A stretch of DNA of 22,543 nucleotides from a virus. The notes under the pieces were generated by a model. It was given only the letters and a program-made list of their open reading frames with translations, was not told where the DNA came from and searched no databases. Position numbers and translations under genes: made by a program. The stretch lies in the IMG/VR virus record IMGVR_UViG_3300017739_000127, positions 1-22,543 of that record. The stretch is one strand, 5' to 3'. Positions 7,442-13,409 of this stretch are shown here, piece after piece. Numbering within the stretch: the first letter of the stretch is position 1; each line of letters begins with the position of its first letter.

Positions 7442-7725
7442 AATTCTTGTAGTTTTTTAAGTTTAACATTTTCTTCTGCAATTTCCCTTAACTTGAGTAT
7501 TGCTTTATTGCGTTCGTTACGTGCTTCGGATATTAGTTGAGTATAACTATATCTATCTAACGTTAACGAGTTTACATAAAATGAAATGCTGCACAATGCC
7601 TTAGCAAGTTCCTGTAAATCTTTGTTATCAGGTTTTGCGTCTAGCCATTTTTTTACCAGTGCAACAGCTAAACCTATGTCATTATAGTACAGCAAATCAT
7701 TTTGATTTTCGATATACTTATTCAT
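7438..7725 (-). CDS. Hypothetical helical protein, 95 aa
   Basis: The open frame reaches upstream to 7821, but I start it at the Met of MNKYIENQNDLL (7725), because that ATG overlaps the stop of the 45-aa gene upstream and the extra 32 residues (rich in aromatic and basic residues) are merely that gene read in another frame. The protein is helical: a short N-terminus, a helix with LAVALVKKWLDAK, then a long charged helix ending EENVKLKKLQEL that may form a coiled coil. No enzymatic motif. It ends in an ATGA overlap with the membrane peptide. Confidence 0.72.
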   Translation of the reverse strand: MNKYIENQNDLLYYNDIGLAVALVKKWLDAKPDNKDLQELAKALCSISFYVNSLTLDRYSYTQLISEARNERNKAILKLREIAEENVKLKKLQEL

Positions 7726-7855
7726 TGTTAAGTGCATCGAGTTCGCCAGAATACAATAAAAATTTATACCTAGCTTCCTGTAATTTGTTTTCGTAAAATT
7801 CAATATCGCCTTTTGCGTCATTGATTAATTTTTGGATCATTTCTGCTTTATACAT
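7718..7855 (-). CDS. 45-aa helical peptide
   Basis: First gene after the 64-bp gap that holds a promoter candidate. It begins MYKAEMIQKLINDAK, continues as an amphipathic charged helix and ends GELDALNNE; the TAA overlaps the next gene's ATG region by 8 bases. The composition is protein-like (balanced E/K/L/Y) and the placement matches the coupled small genes around it. Function unknown. Confidence 0.68.
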   Translation of the reverse strand: MYKAEMIQKLINDAKGDIEFYENKLQEARYKFLLYSGELDALNNE

Positions 7856-7877
7856 ACTTGTTAATTTTAGTGAATTG

Positions 7878-7908
7878 TAAAACTAAGTAAATGATTTTAA
7901 TTAACAAA
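7878..7908 (-). promoter_or_regulatory. Candidate Bacteroidota-type promoter
   Basis: On the minus strand TTTG (7908-7905) is separated by 19 bases from TAGTTTTA (7885-7878), which differs from the Bacteroidota -7 consensus TAnnTTTG only in the last base; the -33 consensus is TTG/TTTG at this spacing. It lies in one of the few real gaps of the early region, 23 bases before the ATG of the 45-aa gene. AT-rich sequence makes chance matches possible. Confidence 0.4.
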
Positions 7909-7919
7909 ATAATTAACAG

Positions 7920-8336
7920 CTAATCCTTGTAATTTATATACGACGCTAAACTTTCTTCTAACAAATAAACTTCCTTGCTTTTTTTTTGACTATTCCAGAG
8001 CGTTGTTTTTGGACAATACTTTTTTACTGATTTTAGCTTGTCTATTCCGTCTAACCAAAAAAAATACGTACCCTTAGGATCCGACACAAAATAGATCTTT
8101 ACAATGTCCTCTGATAAACCCATTAAACATCTGTATTTGTCTAACTCTAGCATTTTGGTAGGATAGTAGGTTTTGCGAAACTTCATTTCTATAACGCACT
8201 TAAAACCCTTTGGAGTGGTGCCTTCTGCGTCCCAACAATCCATACTTCCCCCTGTATGCGTTAAATTCCACCCTTCAAACCCATTTAAAAATAATACAAC
8301 AGCTTGTTCTAGTTTATGTATCTTTTCTATCTTCAT
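7920..8336 (-). CDS. PD-(D/E)XK nuclease-like protein
   Basis: The 138-aa protein has a plausible restriction-endonuclease-like core: a helix with KLEQAVVLFLNGFEGW, a turn THTGGSMDCWDAEGTTPKGF containing the candidate aspartate, and CVIEMKFRKTYYPTKML with the E-x-K pair. The next helix begins ELDKYRCLMGL and a strand IVKIYFVSD follows, as expected of this fold. It is a candidate phage endonuclease or junction resolvase, the third nuclease-like gene in the module. It overlaps the upstream 68-aa gene by 23 bases. No neighbour overlaps its 3' end, where a candidate promoter lies. Confidence 0.6.
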   Translation of the reverse strand: MKIEKIHKLEQAVVLFLNGFEGWNLTHTGGSMDCWDAEGTTPKGFKCVIEMKFRKTYYPTKMLELDKYRCLMGLSEDIVKIYFVSDPKGTYFFWLDGIDKLKSVKKYCPKTTLWNSQKKSKEVYLLEESLASYINYKD

Positions 8337-8520
8337 AGATCTTATTTAAATCGTTGATCCACGTTTGTATTCGCTTCGGAGAACAGGAACAAGGCACCTT
8401 CATTTTGTGATTGAAATACTTTGCGTGTAGTTCTGCTATCAAAACTACTTCGTCCCTGTCGATACGTGATGAGGTTTTTTCCCTAAACTTCTCCCAATCT
8501 TTGACATCAAGTTTTTCCAT
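8314..8520 (-). CDS. Hypothetical 68-aa CxC protein
   Basis: A small charged protein with an N-terminal acidic-basic helix (EKLDVKDWEKFREK), a hydrophobic helix VVLIAELHAKYFNH, then VPCSCSPKRIQTWINDL. The C-x-C followed by a basic helix with a W suggests a DNA- or metal-binding element, but I do not recognise a named domain. It overlaps the 51-aa gene upstream by 14 bases and the nuclease-like gene downstream by 23 bases. Confidence 0.72.
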   Translation of the reverse strand: MEKLDVKDWEKFREKTSSRIDRDEVVLIAELHAKYFNHKMKVPCSCSPKRIQTWINDLNKIYEDRKDT

Positions 8521-8662
8521 TGCGTTTAAAATTTATATTGTTCCACTTTTCTCTACGTTCGTCACAACCACAATCGAAACCTAGATAGTAGCTAACTAAT
8601 TTAACTAACCACCTGATACCTGAATACTTTGTAACGTAATAAACTAAATCTCCTAATTTCAT
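8507..8662 (-). CDS. 51-aa protein with CGCDERRE motif
   Basis: Starts MKLGDLVYYVTKYSGIRWLV, a hydrophobic and aromatic N-terminus, and ends with DCGCDERREKWNNI, a C-x-C followed by an invariant-looking charged stretch. I associate this combination with a small protein common in flavobacterial phages; no function is known to me. Its ATG overlaps the stop of the preceding 39-aa frame (ATGA) and it overlaps the 68-aa gene by 14 bases, which supports it as real. Confidence 0.75.
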   Translation of the reverse strand: MKLGDLVYYVTKYSGIRWLVKLVSYYLGFDCGCDERREKWNNINFKRNGKT

Positions 8663-8778
8663 TTTGCATCTTTTTTTTCGTACACATTATAATCATTGCT
8701 TTTTAACAAAGCGATAGCTTTTAAAATTTTTTTTTTGTTGCTGTCTGTAATGTTCAAAAATTTCGTTTTCGAACGCAT
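8659..8778 (-). CDS. Possible 39-aa basic peptide
   Basis: The stop overlaps the ATG of the 51-aa gene (ATGA). It begins MRSKTKFLNITDSNKKK, followed by a helix ILKAIALLK and NDYNVYEKKDAK. A competing frame at 8693-8791 (32 aa, starting MKKHNAFENEIF) has an ATG overlapping the sigma-like gene's stop. Both cannot easily be distinguished; I prefer this one for its helix and its coupling to the downstream gene. The stretch includes A-runs, so slippage or error is also possible. Confidence 0.45.
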   Translation of the reverse strand: MRSKTKFLNITDSNKKKILKAIALLKSNDYNVYEKKDAK

Positions 8779-8787
8779 TATGTTTTT

Positions 8788-9261
8788 TCATTTGAGTAAT
8801 TTTTTAACTTTTTTAATTGTTCTTTTTATACTGCAATAATCTATACCAGTTTTATTGCTGATTTGTAGCATACTTATGCCGTCTTTGTAAACTAATTCGA
8901 AGATCTTACGATCATACCAATATAGCGTACTAAGTTTTTCCTCTATACTTTCCTGTATTTCTTTAGCAGAATTGCTGTTGCATTGGATCTGAAAATCTTG
9001 AACTTCCTTGTCTACGATTTTGTTTTGATCCTTTACGTGATTTAGCCAAATGGTGCGAAGTGCTTTAAAGACAAAATAATAATTGATCTCTGTCTTATTA
9101 TACAAGATACTCCTGTCGTGTTTCTCACAATAGTAATGGATCTTGATATACATATCTTGAACCAAATCTTCACTTGTCATTCTATCGCAACCGAAACTTT
9201 GGACTATCTTAATCCAGTCATTGTGTTTCTTAGCTAATTTTTCTAACAAGTTTACCACCAT
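8788..9261 (-). CDS. Sigma-70-like (ECF-type) transcription regulator
   Basis: The 157-aa protein has the two-domain layout of a small sigma factor: a region-2-like helix pair with SEDLVQDMYIKIHYY (about residues 30-44), an F-x-x-K-A-L-R-T-I-W stretch, a polar linker, and a C-terminal HTH resembling region 4 (KIFELVYKDGISMLQIS, then IDYCSIKRTIKKVKKLL). Phage sigma-like proteins redirect host RNA polymerase to late promoters. It is embedded in the replication genes and overlaps the small membrane protein upstream by 10 bases, so it is likely an early or middle product controlling later transcription (inference). It could instead be a sigma-derived regulator without core binding. Confidence 0.78.
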   Translation of the reverse strand: MVVNLLEKLAKKHNDWIKIVQSFGCDRMTSEDLVQDMYIKIHYYCEKHDRSILYNKTEINYYFVFKALRTIWLNHVKDQNKIVDKEVQDFQIQCNSNSAKEIQESIEEKLSTLYWYDRKIFELVYKDGISMLQISNKTGIDYCSIKRTIKKVKKLLK

Positions 9262-9389
9262 TCGATTTTAATACCGAAGAACAACAAACAGAGTATTACT
9301 ACCTGAGTGTCGCTTTCTTCGTCTATGTCGTAGATAACGCCTAACAGCAAACCACCAATTAATACGCTACTGATATGTATGCCGTTCAC
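9252..9389 (-). CDS. 45-aa membrane peptide, GTG start
   Basis: GTG at 9389 is the only reasonable start: a stop lies three codons upstream and no ATG is in frame. The peptide has a hydrophobic first segment (SSVLIGGLLLGVIY), an acidic turn DIDEESDTQ and a second hydrophobic segment VVILCLLFFGIKIEWW, i.e. two short membrane stretches. It ends inside the start of the sigma-like gene. The same architecture is common among tiny proteins of flavobacterial phages. Function unknown. Confidence 0.7.
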   Translation of the reverse strand: MNGIHISSVLIGGLLLGVIYDIDEESDTQVVILCLLFFGIKIEWW

Positions 9390-9399
9390 TTTACTTCAT

Positions 9400-10314
9400 T
9401 TAAAATGGTACGTTATTTTTATCTGTCAAATCATTAGTTAGTAACTTGGATCCTTGACACGTAAAACCTACATTATTAATTATTGACTTTAATCGTATCG
9501 GATCATCTATTGGAGTTGGACGTCCCCCTGTTTCCACTTCTTTAACTTTACGCACGTGGATATGCGTATAAAACCATTCCGTAGGGTGTTGCACGTATCT
9601 ATGCACAACTATAAAATCATCTGCCCTATTTACAAATTTTCCACCACCTTCAACATCACTCGCTAATGGTGGTATAGGGTGTCCTACATATTCGTGTCCT
9701 ACTGGGTGCTTGAATCTTAGTGCCTGAGTATTGGCGTGAGTGTTTAGCCATATCGTAACGTTTTCTTTTTTGCAGAACATACGCATTTCCGTAGTAGCTA
9801 AGTAATCATATTCGTGTCCTCCTAAGTTGTTCATCATTTCGTTGTCCTTTGTCAAGCTGTTATATGGATCAATCAATAGTCCTTGATAGTTAAACGTCTT
9901 TTTAAATGATCTAGCAAACTCCAAAAGAGTACGATAGGTATGAAGGGTATCATTACTAACCACCTTAAAATGTTCAACAACAAAATCAAAATGTTTTTTA
10001 AATGTTTCATCATCTATTTTATTAATTGGCTTTTCTTCTAGAAATTCTACTAGCTTCCTAATTATACTATGAGGTTCGTTTTCGCTAGAAAAAATTAACC
10101 ATTTTAGTTTATGCTTTTTCGTATAACACAGCATCAGATACAAAATAACTGTTGTCTTACCAACGTTAGCGTGTCCTAACACTACATTAAAATTACTAGG
10201 TTTGAATCTTATGTATTGATCAAAACATTCATTACCTAATTTAATACCTTCCCTTATCGTTCCAGATCTTACATCTTTGAGATACTGAAACGTTTCCTCA
10301 GTGTTTATTATCAT
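9400..10314 (-). CDS. Replicative DnaB/RecA-type helicase
   Basis: SF4-type helicase candidate that would unwind DNA at the phage fork. Seen in 304 aa: Walker A GHANVGKTT at residues 47-55, LKWLIFSSENE (the strand and acidic residue after the first helix), Walker B-like GLLIDPYNSL, VTIWLNTHAN (the sensor strand), and R-E/K-rich motifs near HIHVRKVKEVETGG. It lacks a primase or DnaB N-terminal domain and is shorter than DnaB, so it is a core-only ATPase of the gp4/twinkle-like kind; a RecA/Sak4-like recombinase is a less likely alternative. It ends in NNVPF, resembling the SSB tip. A hairpin terminator separates it from the gene upstream. Confidence 0.82.
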   Translation of the reverse strand: MIINTEETFQYLKDVRSGTIREGIKLGNECFDQYIRFKPSNFNVVLGHANVGKTTVILYLMLCYTKKHKLKWLIFSSENEPHSIIRKLVEFLEEKPINKIDDETFKKHFDFVVEHFKVVSNDTLHTYRTLLEFARSFKKTFNYQGLLIDPYNSLTKDNEMMNNLGGHEYDYLATTEMRMFCKKENVTIWLNTHANTQALRFKHPVGHEYVGHPIPPLASDVEGGGKFVNRADDFIVVHRYVQHPTEWFYTHIHVRKVKEVETGGRPTPIDDPIRLKSIINNVGFTCQGSKLLTNDLTDKNNVPF

Positions 10315-10341
10315 TAAATTGTTTTTTGTTTATAAAGTTAT

Positions 10342-10366
10342 AAAAAAAAGGGGTAGCTAACCCCTT
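10342..10366 (-). terminator. Bidirectional-looking hairpin terminator
   Basis: A 7-bp stem (AAGGGGT pairing with ACCCCTT) with a 5-nt loop, followed on the minus strand by a run of U; a U-run also flanks the other side, so it could act in both directions. It comes right after the stop of the 92-aa gene and before the helicase. Confidence 0.8.
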
Positions 10367-10374
10367 GATTTTTT

Positions 10375-10653
10375 TTAAAATGGTAGATCTGCTTCCTCTC
10401 TATCTGGCATATGATCCTCCGACTTTACCTGTGCCGTTGGCTTCCAATTAGAAAATTTGCAGTACATTTTATTACGATCATTCTTAGCACGTAGTATATC
10501 TATTGTAATAAAACCATTGTTGTCTTTTGCCCAACCTTCTTTAGTTTTTAAATACTCCTGAAGATCCTTGACTTTGATATTTAGTTTTGCTACGCAGAAA
10601 TCTACATTGCTACCTTTAACGTTTATTGAGTTTACAAATTCTTGCTGTTTCAT
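10375..10653 (-). CDS. 92-aa protein with SSB-like acidic tail
   Basis: A short basic-polar body (KLNIKVKDLQEYLKTKEGW, then ITIDILRAK) followed by an acidic tail ending REEADLPF. The terminal D-x-P-F tip is the protein-interaction hook of bacterial SSBs, used to recruit replication and repair partners. No clear OB-fold is visible, so it may be a tail-bearing accessory protein, or it may work with the OB-like protein directly upstream (1-base gap). A terminator follows directly. Confidence 0.7.
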   Translation of the reverse strand: MKQQEFVNSINVKGSNVDFCVAKLNIKVKDLQEYLKTKEGWAKDNNGFITIDILRAKNDRNKMYCKFSNWKPTAQVKSEDHMPDREEADLPF

Positions 10654-10654
10654 T

Positions 10655-10999
10655 TTATTTATTTAGTATTATGTGAAAATCGTTTGTGTATTGTTCTATC
10701 TCCGATACGTTTATATTGCCGTTAGCCACGAGTTCTATTGCACCCTTAAATGCGACTTGACGCAATATAGATTGTGCCGTATCGTATTTTGATTTCATAG
10801 GTTCGTTACCTACTACACCTACTAACTTTGCCGTTTTGTATTTTGGATTGCCGATAGTAAAATTTATTTGATCTCCTACCTTTGCATCGAATTGAGTAAA
10901 AAAAGTGTACTCCCCACTATCTTGAAGTTTTACCTTCCATTTTGGACGTCCATTGTACTCGCCGTCCTCCTTGATGTTAATTACCTTGTCTTTGATCAT
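10655..10999 (-). CDS. OB-fold-like replication protein
   Basis: The 114-aa protein starts with a beta-rich half: VINIKEDGEYNGRPKWKV, EYTFFTQ, VGDQINFTIG and TAKLVGV, an alternating pattern consistent with an OB-fold for single-stranded DNA. The C-terminal half is helical (AQSILRQVAFKGAIELV, IEQYTNDFHIIL), as in several phage ssDNA-binding or accessory proteins. It could be the phage ssDNA-binding protein, with the downstream 92-aa gene supplying the acidic tail (inference). Its ATG overlaps the stop of the coiled-coil peptide. Confidence 0.6.
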   Translation of the reverse strand: MIKDKVINIKEDGEYNGRPKWKVKLQDSGEYTFFTQFDAKVGDQINFTIGNPKYKTAKLVGVVGNEPMKSKYDTAQSILRQVAFKGAIELVANGNINVSEIEQYTNDFHIILNK

Positions 11000-11133
11000 A
11001 ACTCTTGATATTTTTTGTTAAACATTGCTTCTTTCGCCACTTCTATTTGTGCTTCCAGAAATTCTACTCGTTGTTCTAGACGTTTTACTTCGTGTTGCAA
11101 GGCGTCTACCCTTGCCCTTAAATAATCACTCAT
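10996..11133 (-). CDS. 45-aa coiled-coil peptide
   Basis: The peptide is one long charged helix with heptad leucines and valines (LRARVDALQHEVKRLEQRVE, then FLEAQIEVAKEAM), a convincing parallel coiled coil. The TGA overlaps the ATG of the OB-like gene (ATGA). It is the first gene after the NinG terminator, so its upstream 48 bp should hold a promoter, though no consensus match is clear. It may serve as an oligomerisation partner; function unknown. Confidence 0.75.
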   Translation of the reverse strand: MSDYLRARVDALQHEVKRLEQRVEFLEAQIEVAKEAMFNKKYQEL

Positions 11134-11181
11134 AACTTTAATTTTATTGTTCAGGGTGTAAGTTAGTAAAAAAATGTTAAT

Positions 11182-11212
11182 AAAAAAAAAGAGAGCAGTA
11201 AAAACTGCCCTC
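11182..11212 (-). terminator. Rho-independent terminator after ninG-like gene
   Basis: On the minus strand a 9-bp stem (GAGGGCAGT with ACTGCTCTC, one G-U pair), a 4-nt loop and nine U residues. It lies 50 bases past the stop of the NinG-like gene and separates it from the coiled-coil/OB-like transcript. Confidence 0.88.
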
Positions 11213-11261
11213 CCTTATAAACAAAAAAAACAAGTTGCGAATGATCACACAACGAGGTACG

Positions 11262-11657
11262 CTAAATTAATGCTTTTTTTTGATCTGCAACAATACTTTT
11301 ATACTTTTCTATTAATTCTATGAGATCCTGATCCATAAACTTAGCTGTTTGTTTGCTAAGCTGATACAATTCTTCTGATTTTGATGCACCTAGATGTAAA
11401 CTGAATTTGTATTGTTCTCCGTATCTAAAGACGTTACAGCTTTTACACTGCACTGCACAATTATCTTCGTGCCACCTTGTAGCATAATGTTTCCTGCTAA
11501 CAAAGTGTCCACAATCCATAGCTTTCCAGTGATCTTTTTTACCACACGTTACACAGCTTACAATACCATTCTTGTCGGCTGTTCGTGTGCGTATAAATTC
11601 GCTGAACACCTGATCCAGTTTTTTAATAAGTCCTTTGCGTGTTAATTTTCTTGCCAA
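11262..11657 (-). CDS. NinG/Rap-like recombination nuclease
   Basis: The 131-aa protein matches the lambda NinG (Rap) family, which acts on branched DNA in phage recombination. Seen: basic N-terminal helices with FSEFIRTRTADKNG, a zinc-binding pair CVTC (C35, C38), MDCGHFVSRKH (H51), and CAVQCKSCN (C70, C73), an HNH-like arrangement. Lambda NinG is longer, so this is a compact core. It ends at a strong terminator and is 1 base from the 79-aa gene upstream. Confidence 0.85.
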   Translation of the reverse strand: MARKLTRKGLIKKLDQVFSEFIRTRTADKNGIVSCVTCGKKDHWKAMDCGHFVSRKHYATRWHEDNCAVQCKSCNVFRYGEQYKFSLHLGASKSEELYQLSKQTAKFMDQDLIELIEKYKSIVADQKKALI

Positions 11658-11658
11658 A

Positions 11659-11898
11659 CTATCCCTCTAAGCTATCACGTAGCAAAAGAGATCCTAAGCG
11701 TTGATCGTAGTTCTTGATCAATCTAAATATATATCTTGAAGTTAATTCTGCGTTACTCCATTCTGTCTTGCTACTTTCTGTTCCTAAATTACAATACTGC
11801 TCAGCGTTGAGTTCAAGCAAAGTATCTATCTTACGTTTTTCTGTGTACGTTTTGTAAGAAACTATTTTATCTGCTTTTTCCCTGTACATTTCGTTCAT
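11659..11898 (-). CDS. Hypothetical 79-aa early protein
   Basis: First gene after the 173-bp regulatory spacer. The protein is hydrophilic and helical, with KIDTLLELNAEQYCNLGTES in the middle and a basic-acidic C-terminus ending LLLRDSLEG. No known domain is apparent, but I associate the YCNLGT motif with small phage proteins next to recombination genes. The spacing to the NinG-like gene is 1 base. Confidence 0.72.
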   Translation of the reverse strand: MNEMYREKADKIVSYKTYTEKRKIDTLLELNAEQYCNLGTESSKTEWSNAELTSRYIFRLIKNYDQRLGSLLLRDSLEG

Positions 11899-11922
11899 AT
11901 TGATGTGATTATATACGAATTT

Positions 11923-11946
11923 AAAAAAAATAGCTTAGAACAGCTA
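11923..11946 (-). terminator. Weak hairpin with U-tract
   Basis: Minus strand TAGCT-GTTCTA-AGCTA gives a 5-bp stem and 6-nt loop followed by eight U. It lies about 125 bases past the holin gene and could end the lysis transcript, though the stem is short and some read-through is expected. Confidence 0.45.
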
Positions 11947-11967
11947 AAAATGGTGTTATTTTATGCT

Positions 11968-12030
11968 ATACGTATAATTATATAGTACAATAGTCATACG
12001 TACTATAATACTACGTACTATTATACGTAT
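11968..12030 (-). repeat. ACGT-centred inverted and direct repeats
   Basis: Inside the otherwise gene-free 11899-12071 spacer. ATACGTATAAT at 11968-11978 is the exact inverted repeat of 12020-12030, and between them ACGTACTAT occurs twice (11998-12006 and 12013-12021), each copy ending in GTACTAT, the inverse of ATAGTAC at 11982-11988. Four ACGT-centred elements lie within 63 bp. This looks like a cluster of operator, promoter or origin sites; no clear host promoter consensus is visible. The rest of the spacer is an A/T-run and the weak terminator. Confidence 0.7.
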
Positions 12031-12071
12031 TTTAGAATATAAATTTTTTTTTCAAATTTCCTAATATCACG

Positions 12072-12467
12072 TTATTTATTTTTATCTACATATGTCTTAA
12101 TCATCTTTTCGCCTGTACGTCCAATAACGTAACCACCTATACCTAACTGGAGGAGGTTCCAAAATTCGTTTTCTAATTCAGGTATTCGCAAGTCAAATAG
12201 AGGAGCAATAAACTTTACATATATTACTATAAAACCAAACGAGAGCATAAGGATCGGACGCCAAGATCTTTGCAACCAGTTACCTTTAGCTTCTGCTATA
12301 ATAATATCGGTTTGCATTTTTTGTAATTGCAGTTCATTTTCCTTTAGCACTTTAAAGATTTCGTTCTTTGCTTTGATACGTTCTTCATCGCTAGTAAATA
12401 AATTGTCGATTACTTTACCTACTTCCTTTACTACGTTACCACCTAGAAATTCTAAAATCTTTTTCAT
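12072..12467 (-). CDS. 3TM-type holin
   Basis: A probable holin that opens the inner membrane at lysis. In 131 aa: an N-terminal amphipathic helix (FLGGNVVKEVGKVIDNLF), a charged helical linker, the family-typical NWLQRSWRPILML start of a membrane segment (about 68-90), PLFDLRIPE, and a second hydrophobic segment WNLLQLGIGGYVIGRTGE, then a basic tail. This NW-x-x-R-x-W-R-P motif belongs to the phage 3TM holin family. It is the last gene of the lysis set and overlaps the 41-aa basic gene (ATGA). Confidence 0.8.
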   Translation of the reverse strand: MKKILEFLGGNVVKEVGKVIDNLFTSDEERIKAKNEIFKVLKENELQLQKMQTDIIIAEAKGNWLQRSWRPILMLSFGFIVIYVKFIAPLFDLRIPELENEFWNLLQLGIGGYVIGRTGEKMIKTYVDKNK

Positions 12468-12589
12468 CTGCCTTGTCCTCTATATTTTTTTTTAAACTTT
12501 ACCTGTCCTCGACTTGCGTTTTTGCTGTGTACATTTGGGCGTTTTTTACGTGACTTGGGTAAATAGCTTGATATTATTTTACGTGCCAT
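12464..12589 (-). CDS. 41-aa strongly basic peptide
   Basis: The ATG overlaps the amidase stop (TAATG) and the TGA overlaps the holin ATG (ATGA). It starts MARKIISSYLPKSRKKRPNV and ends KKKYRGQGR: about a third of the residues are Lys or Arg. I associate RPxVHSK and the YRGQGR terminus with a small conserved protein in flavobacterial phages. It may bind nucleic acid or sit in the virion; no function can be read from the sequence. Confidence 0.78.
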   Translation of the reverse strand: MARKIISSYLPKSRKKRPNVHSKNASRGQVKFKKKYRGQGR

Positions 12590-13026
12590 TAGAACTGATT
12601 ACTAATCCATTCGTATTCTTCCTTTGCATTAAAGCACGGACACGCTTTTGTGCTGAAGTCATTATGTCCATACACAACAGCTTGACTATACAAACCTTTT
12701 AACCTACATAGCAAATCTTCTAACGCTTCCTTTTGTGCAGGTGTTCTTGTATCTTTTGCTATCCAGTCGCCGTCTGCACCTCTTTCTGCTTCTACTCCTC
12801 CTACGTATGCTATACCTATACTGCTGTAATTTTCTCCCTTAGTGTGAGCACCAGTTTGTTCTACTGGACGTCCCTCCTCAACACAACCTTCGAGATCAAT
12901 AACAAAATGATAACCTATATCACGCCAACCACGTTTTAGATGCCACTTCCTAATCGTATCTACACTAATCGGTTTGCCTTCCTGTGTAGCTGTGCAGTGT
13001 ACTATGATCTTATCTATTTTTCGCAT
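12589..13026 (-). CDS. N-acetylmuramoyl-L-alanine amidase endolysin
   Basis: A T7-lysozyme-like Amidase_2 enzyme that cleaves the amide between N-acetylmuramic acid and L-alanine. Seen in 145 aa: IIVHCTAT with zinc ligand H10, RDIGYHFVI (Y39), GAHTKGENYSSIGIAYVGG, and GHNDFSTKACPCF with ligand H121, catalytic-type K127 and ligand C129. The length matches T7 lysozyme (about 150 aa), with no cell-wall-binding domain and no signal peptide, so release depends on a holin. It overlaps the 127-aa membrane protein gene by 13 bases and the basic peptide gene by TAATG. Confidence 0.95.
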   Translation of the reverse strand: MRKIDKIIVHCTATQEGKPISVDTIRKWHLKRGWRDIGYHFVIDLEGCVEEGRPVEQTGAHTKGENYSSIGIAYVGGVEAERGADGDWIAKDTRTPAQKEALEDLLCRLKGLYSQAVVYGHNDFSTKACPCFNAKEEYEWISNQF

Positions 13027-13397
13027 TGTTCAATATCACATTTATCGCCAAATCTAAAGTTCTCCCCTGTAATTGATAGCTTCTCAATAGTTTCACTTTG
13101 TAAGTCACGTAACATTCTTTCTATTTTGTCTTTTTCTACAATTGCCTGTTCTACTTGTGCTTCTAAACTTTCGTTCTTAGATTTTAACGTTGCTACTTCC
13201 TCTGGGTTCTTACCTATAAACGTATAGATCACTACACTAAGTGAACCTACAAGCATACCAACTATTACTTTAAAAATATCGTTATTCTTATCTGGTATTT
13301 CTACAAATGCTAAAAACAATAGCAATCCCATTACTAGAAAAAATACTATACCTGCACCTACGTAACCACGTAATTCCTTGTTGTTTAATATATCCAT
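13014..13397 (-). CDS. Two-TM coiled-coil membrane protein (lysis-associated)
   Basis: The 127-aa protein has two hydrophobic segments near its start (YVGAGIVFFLVMGLLLFLAF and VIVGMLVGSLSVVIYTFIG) followed by a long charged coiled coil (ATLKSKNESLEAQVEQAIVE and onwards) and a Cys-containing tail CDIEQCEK. This layout suits a spanin-like, holin-like or antiholin protein next to the endolysin, but no conserved motif settles it. It overlaps the amidase by 13 bases. Confidence 0.7.
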   Translation of the reverse strand: MDILNNKELRGYVGAGIVFFLVMGLLLFLAFVEIPDKNNDIFKVIVGMLVGSLSVVIYTFIGKNPEEVATLKSKNESLEAQVEQAIVEKDKIERMLRDLQSETIEKLSITGENFRFGDKCDIEQCEK

Positions 13398-13409
13398 ATT
13401 GATTTTTTT

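Noticed and set aside
7726-7821. Upstream extension of the 95-aa gene
   Set aside because: The extra 32 codons coincide with the well-formed 45-aa gene in another frame, and the internal ATG at 7725 overlaps its stop region.
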